From Cytobacillus praedii (lineage in GTDB: Bacteria; Bacillota; Bacilli; Bacillales; Cytobacillaceae), in NCBI RefSeq assembly GCF_001439605.1, contig NZ_LMBX01000001.1, positions 1-64,000 on the forward strand: a stretch of DNA of 64,000 bases. Reading direction: 5' to 3'. Position 1 is the first letter of the stretch; every line of letters starts with the position of its first letter. Positions 52,755 through 63,291 of the stretch are shown here, in pieces. A program made the translations under genes and the position numbers. The notes under the pieces are model-generated. The model saw nothing but the letters and a program-made list of their open reading frames with translations. It had not been told where the DNA came from and did not search any database.

Positions 52755-54755
52755 TTATCGATTCCAGAATCGGCCTTGGGCAATGCCTTTAATAAATGAT
52801 TCAATCGTGGAGTCTGATAAATTGAAAACTCCTTCACCCTCTACTTTTATCCTGCTGGAATCTAATGCATGAGGATCACGAAGGGCAAGGGCTAATGGTT
52901 TGTAATGTTTAAAGGCTGTTTCTATAAATTCCAGGACCGGTGTCTGAATAAGAGATTCATTGCTAATGACTAATACAGCATCAAAAAGGCTGGGGTCGGT
53001 TGTATCATAAGTATCGGTTACTTTTAAGGAATCATCGAAACGAGAAACCTTTTTATCAACGATGCTATAATTTAAACGGTGGTTTGCTAGAGTCTGAACC
53101 CATTCTGACAGAAGGGGCAGATTGGGCTTCCCGTTCAATACAATCGCGACACTTTTTGAATCGGGTTTGTAGATAGTATTGGCCATGCTGAGTGCAGGAG
53201 ATATTTTTTCTGATTTTATTTCAAGATTTTCCTTAGGCAAAGGCACCCCGATATTGTCAGCCACCTCTTGTGCTAATTGACGGTCAATATGATTCAAAAG
53301 AGCTGCTGCATTAGCTTTCACCCTATCTGATTTGCATTTTCCAAGTTCGAAGCTAAATGCATCTTTTACGTGCTGTCGTTCGAAAGGAGCAAGGCTGTTA
53401 TAGAATAATCTTGCTTGGGAATAAAAGTCTAGGAAGCTTTCACTGCGTCCTCTAATTTTACGTCCGTCAATTTTTTCTTGAAAATGCTCGTATCCTCCTT
53501 GTTCAACTGGAACGGGAGCTGGCTGATTGTCATTTAAACCGTTGCGGTGATAGCTTGTTTGGCCTTTATGGATTGCCATTTGGTGCATGCCCTCACGCTG
53601 ATTATTATGAAAAGGACACACAGGCTGATTGATTGGGATTTGGTGGAAGTTCGGCCCGCCCAATCTGGATAATTGTGTGTCAGTATAGGAGAATAGCCGG
53701 CCTTGCAAAAGAGGATCATTTGAAAAATCAATGCCAGGTACAACATGACCAGGGTGAAAGGCTACTTGTTCTGTTTCGGCAAAGAAGTTATCGACATTCC
53801 GGTTCAATGTCATTTTGCCGACTCTTTTCACGGGAACTTCTTCTTCTGGCCATAATTTTGTTGGATCTAAAATATCAAAATCAAATGCATGCTCCTTCTC
53901 TTCAGGAATTAACTGTAATCCAAGCTCCCATTCAGGAAAATCTCCCTTTTCAATCGCTTCGTATAAATCCTGCCGATGGAAATCTGGATTTTTCCCAGCA
54001 ATCCTTTGGGCCTCATCCCAGACTAATGAGTGAACGCCTAAGGCGGGCTTCCAGTGGAATTTCACAAAATGGGCTTGTCCCTCTTCATTAATGAGACGAA
54101 AGGTATGAACGCCGAAGCCTTCCATCATTCGATAGCTGCGCGGAATAGCGCGATCACTCATGTGCCACATAACCATGTGAGCCGATTCAGGATTCTGTGC
54201 AATAAAGTCCCAAAAGGTATCATGAGCGCTGGCCCCTTGGGGAATCTCATTATGAGGTTCTGGTTTGACCGCGTGGACAAAATCAGGGAACTTAATTGCA
54301 TCTTGAATAAAGAATACAGGCATATTATTGCCGACTAAATCATAATTGCCCTCATCTGTATAAAATTTAGTGGCAAAACCGCGTACATCCCTTACTGTGT
54401 CATTAGATCCTCTTGAACCCTGCACAGTTGAAAAGCGTACAAATACGGGAGTTGTTTTGGAGGGATCTGTAAGAAAATCTGCTTTCGTATATGCATCTAA
54501 TGATTCATAAAGCTGGAAAGAGCCATGTGCACCAACACCGCGTGCATGAACAATTCGTTCTGGAATTCGTTCATGGTCAAAATGGGTCATCTTTTCACGA
54601 AAGTGAAAATCCTCCATGAGGGTAGGGCCTCTTAACCCAGTCTTTAAAGAAAATTCATCCTCCGCCATTTTTAATCCCTGATTAGTCGTTAATGCATGTT
54701 TTCCTTGGTTATCGATGATGTATTGATTTAATTGTTTAGTCTTTTTATTTTCCAC
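52755..54755 (-). CDS. katE: Large-subunit (clade II) haem catalase KatE
   Basis: 666-aa HPII-type catalase that disproportionates hydrogen peroxide. The catalytic His is H70 in RIVHARGVGAHGSF, the distal Asn is in NNMPVFFIQDA, and the haem-ligating Tyr is in RLFSYTDTQLSRLG. The C-terminal about 165 residues form the flavodoxin/GATase-like domain found only in the large catalases. The start is GTG 54755, preceded by AGGAGGAGG. Probably part of the general stress response. Confidence 0.96.
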   Translation of the reverse strand: MENKKTKQLNQYIIDNQGKHALTTNQGLKMAEDEFSLKTGLRGPTLMEDFHFREKMTHFDHERIPERIVHARGVGAHGSFQLYESLDAYTKADFLTDPSKTTPVFVRFSTVQGSRGSNDTVRDVRGFATKFYTDEGNYDLVGNNMPVFFIQDAIKFPDFVHAVKPEPHNEIPQGASAHDTFWDFIAQNPESAHMVMWHMSDRAIPRSYRMMEGFGVHTFRLINEEGQAHFVKFHWKPALGVHSLVWDEAQRIAGKNPDFHRQDLYEAIEKGDFPEWELGLQLIPEEKEHAFDFDILDPTKLWPEEEVPVKRVGKMTLNRNVDNFFAETEQVAFHPGHVVPGIDFSNDPLLQGRLFSYTDTQLSRLGGPNFHQIPINQPVCPFHNNQREGMHQMAIHKGQTSYHRNGLNDNQPAPVPVEQGGYEHFQEKIDGRKIRGRSESFLDFYSQARLFYNSLAPFERQHVKDAFSFELGKCKSDRVKANAAALLNHIDRQLAQEVADNIGVPLPKENLEIKSEKISPALSMANTIYKPDSKSVAIVLNGKPNLPLLSEWVQTLANHRLNYSIVDKKVSRFDDSLKVTDTYDTTDPSLFDAVLVISNESLIQTPVLEFIETAFKHYKPLALALRDPHALDSSRIKVEGEGVFNLSDSTIESFIKGIAQGRFWNR

Positions 54756-54880
54756 TAGAATCCTCCTCCTTTATTATTACTTTGGTGGATACCCTTTTTA
54801 TTGAAAAAAAAACATTTAAAGCTTGTTCATTAACAATAATCGATGGCTATTAAGAATGGTAAGAGAAATTTAAAAATATA

Positions 54881-54997
54881 GAAACCGGTTTCGATAAAGA
54901 TGTTGATTTTTCTGAAAATTAGATTTATAATCTGAATTGAAAGCGGTTTCCATAATGTAAAACACTAAATTTCTTCTGTTTTTTAGAAATCGGTTTC
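54881..54997 (+). promoter_or_regulatory. Three LacI-type operators upstream of the sugar operon
   Basis: GAAACCGGTTTC (54881-54892), GAAAGCGGTTTC (54939-54950) and GAAATCGGTTTC (54986-54997) share GAAAnCGGTTTC with central CG, the form of LacI/GalR operators. They lie 144-260 bp before the binding-protein gene. They resemble cre sites but have CGG at the centre in all three, so the cluster's own LacI regulator is the better candidate. The rest of 54756-55140 is AT-rich with no gene. Confidence 0.8.
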
Positions 54998-55140
54998 CAA
55001 GTTATCTTGCAATAATTTCATTTTCTGGGTCAAATTTTAAAAAAGAAGGTGAGTAAACCAAAAAAAGGAAATTGGCTGTTTTAGTGGAGTTTTCGATTTT
55101 GTAAATAATTTGTGGCTAAAAAAAGTGGGGGGAATGACAA

Positions 55141-56439
55141 GTGAAAGGCTTAAAAAAACTGTTCGCTATAGGATTATCGACAGCCCTGGCATTTACATTA
55201 GCAGCTTGTAACAATAATGAAAAATCATCATCTGATGATGTTGAAAACGAAAATAAACAAGTTACCTTAAACTTTTGGACGTTCGGGGCAACTGGCTATG
55301 AGGATTTAGCAAAAGAATACGAAAAGGAAAATCCAAATGTAAAAATAAAAGTACGAGCGGCTGAAACGGCAGAGCACCATGATGCATTATTCACAGCATT
55401 ATCGGCTGGAAGCGGTGCTCCAGATATTTCAATGCTAGAAATTGACCAGTTAGACCGTTTTAAAGCAGCACAAGATCGCTTTGAAAATTTATATGACCTT
55501 GGTGCAAAGGATATTAAAGATCAATACTTGGATTGGAAATGGAGTACTGGTGAAAACAATAATGGAGATTTCTTAATTGGTTTACCGACAGATATCGGGC
55601 CGAAAGCATTATACTACCGCATGGATGTGTTTGAAGAGGCAGGCCTGCCGGCTGAACCAGATGAGGTAGCGAATTTAATTAGTTCACCGAAGGCATTTGA
55701 AGAAGCGGGTTTAAAAGTAAAAGAACAAACGGGCAAACCGTTTATTGATAGTATTGAAATGGCATTCAGAGCTTATTTAGATGCAGCAGAAGAAACTTTC
55801 CTTAATCCTGAAGGAGAATTATTGCTGGAAGAGGACGGCAATGCGGTTAAAAACGCCTATGACTATGCAGTTAAATTAAATGAGTTAGGCATTGTAGGGA
55901 AATTTGAAATGTGGTCGCCGGAATGGGCAAATGCAGTTAATAAAGGAGAATTTGCGGCAGAGTTAGGTGCAGGCTGGCTAAAAGGCTGGATGGAAGGCAA
56001 TGCAACAGAAGCGATCGGTAAATGGAGAGTAGCTACCCTGCCATCAGAATTTGCAGCAAACTGGGGCGGATCTTTTATCGCCATTCCAAAGGAAACAAAA
56101 AATGCGAAAGAAGCATATGAATTTGTTGAATGGTTAGTTTCACCTGATAATCAATTGAAATCATTCCAGGCAAAGGGGCTATTCCCATCTGCACCGTCTG
56201 TTTATGAAATGGATGAATTCAAGAATAATGAAGATGAGTTCTTTGGCGGGCAGGCAACAGCACCTGTTTTTGCTAAAGCTGCCCAAGATATCAATGGTGC
56301 TATCTATAAAGGGGAAAAATATTTTCCAGTTTACCAGGAAGTGCTAAATGCATTAAAGAACGTTCAATCAAAAGGGGCAGATCCAGAAAAAGAATGGACA
56401 GAAGCCATTAAGCGTGCGAAGGATTTATTAAATAGATAG
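55141..56439 (+). CDS. ABC transporter sugar-binding lipoprotein
   Basis: 432-aa extracellular solute-binding protein of the carbohydrate family 1 type. Its lipoprotein signal peptide has lipobox LAAC with lipidated C23. The mature part (NFWTFGATGYEDLAKEYEKENP start and EFVEWLVSP near the end) is typical of oligosaccharide-binding proteins. The start is GTG 55141. First gene of the locus, followed by two permeases but no ATPase. As in many Bacillus loci, a shared MsmX-type ATPase elsewhere probably energises it. Confidence 0.93.
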   Translation: MKGLKKLFAIGLSTALAFTLAACNNNEKSSSDDVENENKQVTLNFWTFGATGYEDLAKEYEKENPNVKIKVRAAETAEHHDALFTALSAGSGAPDISMLEIDQLDRFKAAQDRFENLYDLGAKDIKDQYLDWKWSTGENNNGDFLIGLPTDIGPKALYYRMDVFEEAGLPAEPDEVANLISSPKAFEEAGLKVKEQTGKPFIDSIEMAFRAYLDAAEETFLNPEGELLLEEDGNAVKNAYDYAVKLNELGIVGKFEMWSPEWANAVNKGEFAAELGAGWLKGWMEGNATEAIGKWRVATLPSEFAANWGGSFIAIPKETKNAKEAYEFVEWLVSPDNQLKSFQAKGLFPSAPSVYEMDEFKNNEDEFFGGQATAPVFAKAAQDINGAIYKGEKYFPVYQEVLNALKNVQSKGADPEKEWTEAIKRAKDLLNR

Positions 56440-56515
56440 GTTAATAGACTATAGAGGCGGATGTGGAGCTTAAGGGCTTCACTTTCCGCCCGTTGATCGG
56501 AAAAGAGGTGTGAAC

Positions 56516-57514
56516 ATGCATGCTGAAAGTAATAAAGAAAAGGTGAGGAAGAAGGGAGACATGAGTGTCTATCAAGTGCCAAGGAAGAAAAAGGTAAGAA
56601 AGAAGCGATATCGGTCTGAGGAGAAAAAGGATATGATTTCGGGCTATTTATATATTGCACCTTTCTTTATCATTTTTTCCCTTGTTGGTTTATATCCAGC
56701 ACTATTTAGTATCTATTTAGGATTTCAAAAATGGAATGGCTTAAGTCCGATGGAGTTTGTTGGATTATCAAATTTCAAAATTGTCTTAATGGATCCTCTA
56801 TTTTGGAAATCAGTTTATAATACAATTGTTATGGGAATTATGGGTACCGCTCCGCAATTAGTGTTTGGAATCATTTTTGCCTTTTTGCTGAATCTGGCCT
56901 TTCTAAAATTTAGAAACTTTTTCAGAGTCACGATTTTTATGCCGTATATTACGTCAATGGTGGCTGTAGCCCTTATTTTCAGCGTACTGTTTAGCGATCA
57001 TGAGTCTTCCTTAGTCAACTATTTGTTAAGTTTAGCAGGTGTTGATCCAGTCAATTGGAGCAGTTCTGAATGGGGGACGAAAATTGCTATTTCAATCATG
57101 GTATTCTGGAGATGGGTGGGCTATAACACAATAATTTATCTTGCTGGGATTCAAAGCATTCCAAATGACTTGTACGAAGCAGCGACGATCGATGGAGCAA
57201 ATAAATTTCAGCAGCTGATCAATATTACGATGCCGATGCTGAAGCCATTTATTATTCTAACTGTTTTCACCTCAACTGTTGGGGCTTTGCAGCTATTCTC
57301 CGAACCTACTGTCTTTTTAGGAAATAGTGCATTTACGAGAGATGAAGCGATGACTATCGTTATGTATTTGTATCGGGATGCCTTTAAATTGCAATCCTTT
57401 GGTACAGCATCTGCAACGGCCATTATTCTTTTAGTGCTGATTACCGTATTTGCTGTTATTAATACATCTTTAATTGCGGGGAATGGAAGAAAAAAGCGGG
57501 GTGAAAACGCATGA
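56516..57514 (+). CDS. ABC sugar permease, MalF-type
   Basis: 332-aa integral membrane protein with a long basic N-terminal tail and six helices. The EAA loop that contacts the ATPase is EAATIDGANKFQQLINITMPML. AAGAGGTG precedes ATG 56516. It ends overlapping the second permease by 4 nt. Confidence 0.93.
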   Translation: MHAESNKEKVRKKGDMSVYQVPRKKKVRKKRYRSEEKKDMISGYLYIAPFFIIFSLVGLYPALFSIYLGFQKWNGLSPMEFVGLSNFKIVLMDPLFWKSVYNTIVMGIMGTAPQLVFGIIFAFLLNLAFLKFRNFFRVTIFMPYITSMVAVALIFSVLFSDHESSLVNYLLSLAGVDPVNWSSSEWGTKIAISIMVFWRWVGYNTIIYLAGIQSIPNDLYEAATIDGANKFQQLINITMPMLKPFIILTVFTSTVGALQLFSEPTVFLGNSAFTRDEAMTIVMYLYRDAFKLQSFGTASATAIILLVLITVFAVINTSLIAGNGRKKRGENA

Positions 57515-58353
57515 GTAAATTAGAAAAAAGAAGAAGCACCCCCGTTAGCAGAATCCTCATTTATGCTCTTTTGTCCATCGTATCATTATTTTCATTGTTT
57601 CCGTTTTATTGGATGTTTGTCATGGCAACGAGTCCTAGCTCTGCTTATAACTCCATTCCGCCTACGGTTGCACCGGGAAGCTTCTTAGTTGATAACTTTA
57701 ATAAGGTTTTGGATAAAATTGATTTCTTTCAAGCGATGTGGAATTCCTTTGTTGTTTGTTCGATAGTGACCATTGTCGTTTTATTTATCAGTTCATTAGC
57801 TGGATTTGCCTTTGCGAAGTTTAAATTTCGAGGGAAAAATATCTTCTTCACGGCCATTCTATTAACGATGATTATTCCGCCGCAATTAGGATTAATCCCA
57901 CAGTATTTCTTAATATCCAAGGCGGGATTCCTCGATACATTGCCAGGTGTGATGATATTATTCTTTCTAAATCCACTTGGTATTTTTCTAATGAGGCAAT
58001 ATATCAGTGAATCTGTACCTGACGAGCTAATCGAAGCTGCGAAATTAGATGGGTGCTCCAATTTTAAAATTTATCGAAGCATTGTGCTTCCGATTATCCT
58101 TCCAGCATTTGCAACGTTAGGAATCATCGTCTTTTCAGCAGCGTGGGGCGAGTTCCTCTGGCAGTTTACTGTATTAAGAGATCCGGAAAAATATACGATT
58201 CAAGTAGCCTTAGCCCAATTGAGTAATACACAGAATGTTGATTTCGGAATGATTTTATCCGGAGTATTCTGGGCAACTGTGCCGCTTTTAATTATTTTCT
58301 TATTATTTAACCGTTTATTTATTTCAAGTATTACCGAAGGCTCTGTTAAATAG
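57511..58353 (+). CDS. ABC sugar permease, MalG-type
   Basis: 280-aa permease with six helices. Its EAA loop is EAAKLDGCSNFKIYRSIVLPI. It overlaps the first permease (ATGA), which indicates translational coupling, and the two pair with the binding lipoprotein. Confidence 0.94.
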   Translation: MSKLEKRRSTPVSRILIYALLSIVSLFSLFPFYWMFVMATSPSSAYNSIPPTVAPGSFLVDNFNKVLDKIDFFQAMWNSFVVCSIVTIVVLFISSLAGFAFAKFKFRGKNIFFTAILLTMIIPPQLGLIPQYFLISKAGFLDTLPGVMILFFLNPLGIFLMRQYISESVPDELIEAAKLDGCSNFKIYRSIVLPIILPAFATLGIIVFSAAWGEFLWQFTVLRDPEKYTIQVALAQLSNTQNVDFGMILSGVFWATVPLLIIFLLFNRLFISSITEGSVK

Positions 58354-58449
58354 GAGCTTTTCGTGAAATATCCTTGTTATCTGTTTAAACTCTTAGTAAT
58401 CTAGCAATTAATTATCAATTATTTCAGCAAGAAATAGAAGGGATTAGAG

Positions 58450-59466
58450 ATGAACTTAACTATTAAAGATATAGCACAAATGGCAGGTGTTTCCCAAGGC
58501 ACTGTTTCAAAGGTAATTAATAATTATGCAGGCGTTAGTGAGAAAACAAAGAAACAGGTAATGGATGTCATTACGAAAATGGGGTATGAGCCTAATTTTT
58601 CTGCTAGAACATTAGCAACGAAAAAATCTAATCTTATTGGTCTTATTTACGCCGGGAAAATTAATGTTGATATGACACACCCTTATTTCAATGAGGTTAT
58701 ATCATCATTTAAAAAAAATATTGGTTTACTAGGTTATGATATTTTAATGTTTTCCAATGAACTTTTTCAATCAGACAATGGGAGTTATTTAGCACGATGC
58801 AAACATTTCCATGTAGATGGCTGTTTAGTCATTGCAGGAGAGGAGGTTGAGGAGGCTGTCTTTGATTTAGCAAAGGAGGGTTTCCCTTGCATCGGGATTG
58901 ATATTGAATTAAATGGTCCCAAATCTAGTTACATCATGACAGATAATATTGATTTATCAAGAAAGGTTGTTGAGTTCTTTTACCTTCATTCTATAAAAAG
59001 GATTGGTTATATAGGAGGGAAATGGGATTCAACCATCTCTAATTTAAGAAATAAGGGATTCTTTGAGGCTATGAATCAATTTGGCTTAGATGTTCGGGAA
59101 GAATGGATTCAGTATGGTGATTTTCATGAGAAGAGCGGATATGAGGCAATGAAGGAAATTCTAAAGTGCCAAGAGTATCCTGAAGCTATTTTTGCCATTT
59201 CCGACTTGATGGCGCTTGGTGCATTAAGAGCGCTGAAGGAGGAGGGACTTCATGCCCCTCACGATATTCGCATAATCGGATGTGACGATATTGCTGCCTG
59301 CCGCTATAGTGACCCAAAACTTACTTCAGTTAAACAAGATAAAGAGAAATTTGGAAAATTATCAGCATATATGCTGAATGACTTAATAAATGGAGAGTCA
59401 CAACTAAAGCCTGTATTAATTGACTCCGAATTAATTATCCGTGAGTCATGCGGAACAAAACAGTGA
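58450..59466 (+). CDS. LacI-family transcriptional regulator
   Basis: 338-aa LacI/GalR repressor. The N-terminal HTH is LTIKDIAQMAGVSQGTVSKV, the hinge helix follows at about 45-60, and the periplasmic-binding-like effector domain occupies the rest (GCDDIAACRYSDPKLTSVKQD near the end). It probably binds the three GAAAnCGGTTTC sites upstream of the transporter genes and responds to the imported sugar. Confidence 0.93.
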   Translation: MNLTIKDIAQMAGVSQGTVSKVINNYAGVSEKTKKQVMDVITKMGYEPNFSARTLATKKSNLIGLIYAGKINVDMTHPYFNEVISSFKKNIGLLGYDILMFSNELFQSDNGSYLARCKHFHVDGCLVIAGEEVEEAVFDLAKEGFPCIGIDIELNGPKSSYIMTDNIDLSRKVVEFFYLHSIKRIGYIGGKWDSTISNLRNKGFFEAMNQFGLDVREEWIQYGDFHEKSGYEAMKEILKCQEYPEAIFAISDLMALGALRALKEEGLHAPHDIRIIGCDDIAACRYSDPKLTSVKQDKEKFGKLSAYMLNDLINGESQLKPVLIDSELIIRESCGTKQ

Positions 59467-59535
59467 AAAGTTTTAATAGTAGTAAGGCCTCGTTGATAGA
59501 TATTCCGCTTTAAAGGGTTGATAGGAGGTTGTTTG

Positions 59536-60465
59536 GTGAATTACTATGCGGTTCTAGATGTTGGAGGTTCCTCTATTAAATACGCCCTTATGAATGAATC
59601 TGGGGAGTTTATAGAAAAATCCTCTATTCCTGCTCCAAAAGAGAGTCTTGAATTGTTTGTGGAACAAGTACATTTTATTGTAAAGCAGTATCAAAAAATT
59701 CATGATTTAAAAGGATTGGCAATTAGTATGCCAGGTGCTGTAAATGTTGAAACAGGATATATTGCTGGACTAAGTGCACTTCCTTATATCCATGGGCCGA
59801 ATATTAAAGAACTTCTTCAGGAAAGAATACAGCTAACGGTTGAAATGGAAAATGATGCAAACTGTGCTGCATTAGCAGAAGGGTGGATTGGTGCTGCAAA
59901 GGATGTAATGGATTACCTATGTCTAGTGATTGGCACCGGCATCGGGGGCGCAGTGGTTCTTAACAAAAATATTCGTCATGGGAAAAATCAATTTTGTGGA
60001 GAATTTGGCTATATGATTATGGAAGATTACCTCGAAAATTCTGAAGGAGAGACGTTAAGCTCCTTAGCTGCGGTTGGGGGATTAATTAATAAAGTAGCCA
60101 AGCGAAAAGGTATGGACCCAGATAGCCTTAATGGCAAAAAGGTGTTCGAATTAGCAGAAAATGGGGATGCAGAAGTTAAGAGTGAAATAGACAAGTTCAT
60201 GAAACGACTGGCTGTTGGGATTTATAATTTGCAGTATATGCTCGATCCGGAGAAGATTTTGATTGGCGGAGCCATCAGCAGCCGCGAAGGGTTTATTGAA
60301 CAGATTAATGAAATTCTATTTCAGATGAAGCGCAGCCAAAATGACTTAACGATTCAGGTTGAAAGATGCCAGTTTGGCAATGACTCCAATCTAATTGGCG
60401 CACTATACCATTTCTTGCAAAGGCAATCTGCAGATGAAAAAAGAGAGGCCATTCTTAATGATTAA
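59536..60465 (+). CDS. ROK-family sugar kinase
   Basis: 309-aa ROK kinase. The N-terminal phosphate loop is YYAVLDVGGSSIKYALM, the catalytic region is EMENDANCAALAEGW, and the GTGIGGAVVLN loop follows. There is no N-terminal HTH, so it is an enzyme, not a repressor. The usual zinc motif CxCGxxGCxE is absent after CGEFGYM. I take GTG 59536, 7 nt after AGGAGG. It lies just upstream of a GH1 gene with phosphate-binding residues, so phosphorylation of the imported beta-glycoside is the likely reaction. Confidence 0.87.
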   Translation: MNYYAVLDVGGSSIKYALMNESGEFIEKSSIPAPKESLELFVEQVHFIVKQYQKIHDLKGLAISMPGAVNVETGYIAGLSALPYIHGPNIKELLQERIQLTVEMENDANCAALAEGWIGAAKDVMDYLCLVIGTGIGGAVVLNKNIRHGKNQFCGEFGYMIMEDYLENSEGETLSSLAAVGGLINKVAKRKGMDPDSLNGKKVFELAENGDAEVKSEIDKFMKRLAVGIYNLQYMLDPEKILIGGAISSREGFIEQINEILFQMKRSQNDLTIQVERCQFGNDSNLIGALYHFLQRQSADEKREAILND

Positions 60466-61923
<1,458 letters not shown>

Positions 61924-61968
61924 GATCAGACTCAAATGGGCTGTAACATAGAAAAGGAGGCTAGGACA

Positions 61969-62958
61969 ATGGAGCTGGCAAAAGTCCGTTGGGGAATGAT
62001 TGGCTGCGGTGATGTCACGGAAGTGAAAAGCGGACCCGCATTTCAAAAGGCTGCAAACTCTGAGCTGGTGGCTGTTATGAGGAGAACGGGAAAGCTTGCG
62101 GAAGATTATGCAAAAAGGCATCTGGTGCGGAAATGGTATGATGGTGCGGATGCGCTCATTAATGATCCAGAAGTCGACGCAATCTATATTGCGACACCAC
62201 CTAGCTCACATAAGGAATATACAATTAAAGCAGCAAAGGCCGGAAAGCCTGTATATGTAGAAAAACCAATGGCGCTTGATTTTGCAGAATGCAATGAAAT
62301 GATTGCTACCTGCAAGGCTGCAGGCGTTCCATTATATGTTGCCTATTACCGGAGAGCACAGCCGAAATTTATTAAGATTAAAGAGTTATTAGAAAGTAAG
62401 GAGATTGGTGAAGTCCGTTTCGTTTCAACCACACACTATCAAAAGGCTGCCGAAGATCTAAGGAACAGCCAAAGTCCCCCATGGAGAATCCAGCCTGAAT
62501 TATCTGGCGGAGGGCTGTTTTTTGATTTAGGCTGCCATACACTTGATATATTAGACTTTATACTAGGGCCTATAAAGGATGTGCAAGGCTTTGCTTCAAA
62601 TCAAGCAGGCTACTATCGGGCTGAGGATATTGTAACAGGTACCTATCAATTTGAATCTGGCGTCCATGGTGTTGGATCTTGGTGCTTTTCTGCTTATGAG
62701 GATGTTGATATAAATGAGATCATTGGCAGTACAGGGAAAATAATCTTTTCTACTTTTGGTCAAAGTCCTGTTTTGTTAACTACAGAAAGAGGAACCGAGA
62801 AATGGGATTTTCCAGCACTTCAACATGTGCATCAACCCCTTGTTGAAAGAATTGTTGCGGACTTAACAATGGGATTTAGTCAGGTCCCGAGCACAGGAGT
62901 GACTGGTGCCAGAACGACATGGGTTATGGACCAATTGGTGAAAAGCTTCAGAAGTTAA
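61969..62958 (+). CDS. Gfo/Idh/MocA-family oxidoreductase
   Basis: 329-aa NAD(P)-dependent sugar oxidoreductase. The Rossmann motif is GMIGCGDV near the N-terminus and the catalytic EKPMALD holds the conserved Lys. The C-terminal substrate domain has GGGLFFDLGCHTLDILDF with the conserved His. ATG 61969 follows AAAGGAGG. As last gene of the locus it may oxidise or rearrange the sugar moiety before or after hydrolysis; its exact substrate is unknown. Confidence 0.88.
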   Translation: MELAKVRWGMIGCGDVTEVKSGPAFQKAANSELVAVMRRTGKLAEDYAKRHLVRKWYDGADALINDPEVDAIYIATPPSSHKEYTIKAAKAGKPVYVEKPMALDFAECNEMIATCKAAGVPLYVAYYRRAQPKFIKIKELLESKEIGEVRFVSTTHYQKAAEDLRNSQSPPWRIQPELSGGGLFFDLGCHTLDILDFILGPIKDVQGFASNQAGYYRAEDIVTGTYQFESGVHGVGSWCFSAYEDVDINEIIGSTGKIIFSTFGQSPVLLTTERGTEKWDFPALQHVHQPLVERIVADLTMGFSQVPSTGVTGARTTWVMDQLVKSFRS

Positions 62959-62977
62959 TTAAATATGTATATGGCTG

Positions 62978-63036
62978 TAAAAAAAGTACCCGTTAAGTAG
63001 ACTTGAGGCATTTCTACTTTAACCGGGTACTTTAGA
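62978..63036. terminator. Bidirectional terminator between convergent units
   Basis: AAAGTACCCG-TTAAGTAGA and TCTACTTTAACCGGGTACTTT form a long interrupted stem. The T-run is on the minus-strand side, so it mainly ends the yedE-tusA transcript. Confidence 0.8.
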
Positions 63037-63042
63037 TGTTGT

Positions 63043-63288
63043 TTATTGAACGACTTTAATATAAAAATAAATATCCTGCCCAAATTTCTCGGGCTCTGCT
63101 AGGAGCTGGTATCCGTGTTTGACGGCTTCTTCCGGCACACTGCGAAAAGATTGTGGACAATCCGCAATAACTTGAAGGATCTCTCCAATTTTCATAGTTT
63201 TTAGCGCATCCAGCGCATAAATAACAGGATATGGTCAAGGTTCACCGCGAATATCTAATGTGTAGTTGACATCTATTATCTGGGACAT
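63043..63288 (-). CDS. TusA/SirA-like protein with in-frame TGA at the catalytic Cys: candidate selenoprotein
   Basis: Reading from ATG 63288 (GGAGG 8-12 nt upstream) gives MSQIIDVNYTLDIRGEP, then TGA (63235-63237), then PYPVIYALDALKTMKIGEIL and on to TAA at 63043. Read through, the 81-residue product is a full TusA/YeeD fold. The family motif is RGxxCPxP, and the TGA replaces precisely its catalytic Cys (residue 18). Both sides of the TGA are well conserved in frame, so one product is intended. A hairpin meeting bacterial SECIS rules starts right after the TGA. It sits 3 nt after a YedE-type gene, a pairing reported for selenium metabolism. The alternative is a nonsense mutation; selA/selB/selC cannot be checked here. 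Confidence 0.75.
63196..63237 (-). promoter_or_regulatory. Candidate bacterial SECIS element
   Basis: On the minus strand, 18 nt after the TGA codon, GCGC (63216-63213) pairs with GCGC (63207-63204) around a 5-nt loop TGGAT. Beyond a two-by-two mismatch, TTT (63221-63219) pairs with AAA (63201-63199). The loop begins 22 nt after the TGA and has G at its second position. Both fit the published rules for bacterial SECIS hairpins (loop 16-37 nt from UGA, G in the first two loop bases). Confidence 0.55.
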
Positions 63289-63291
63289 GAA

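Noticed and set aside
52986-52998. GTATCATAAGTA-like match to the att repeat
   Set aside because: It lies inside the catalase coding sequence and is explained by codon content.
63056-63238. Minus-strand frame of 60 aa over the TusA-like gene
   Set aside because: It is a different phase of the same DNA. The family match lies in the frame read through the TGA from 63288.
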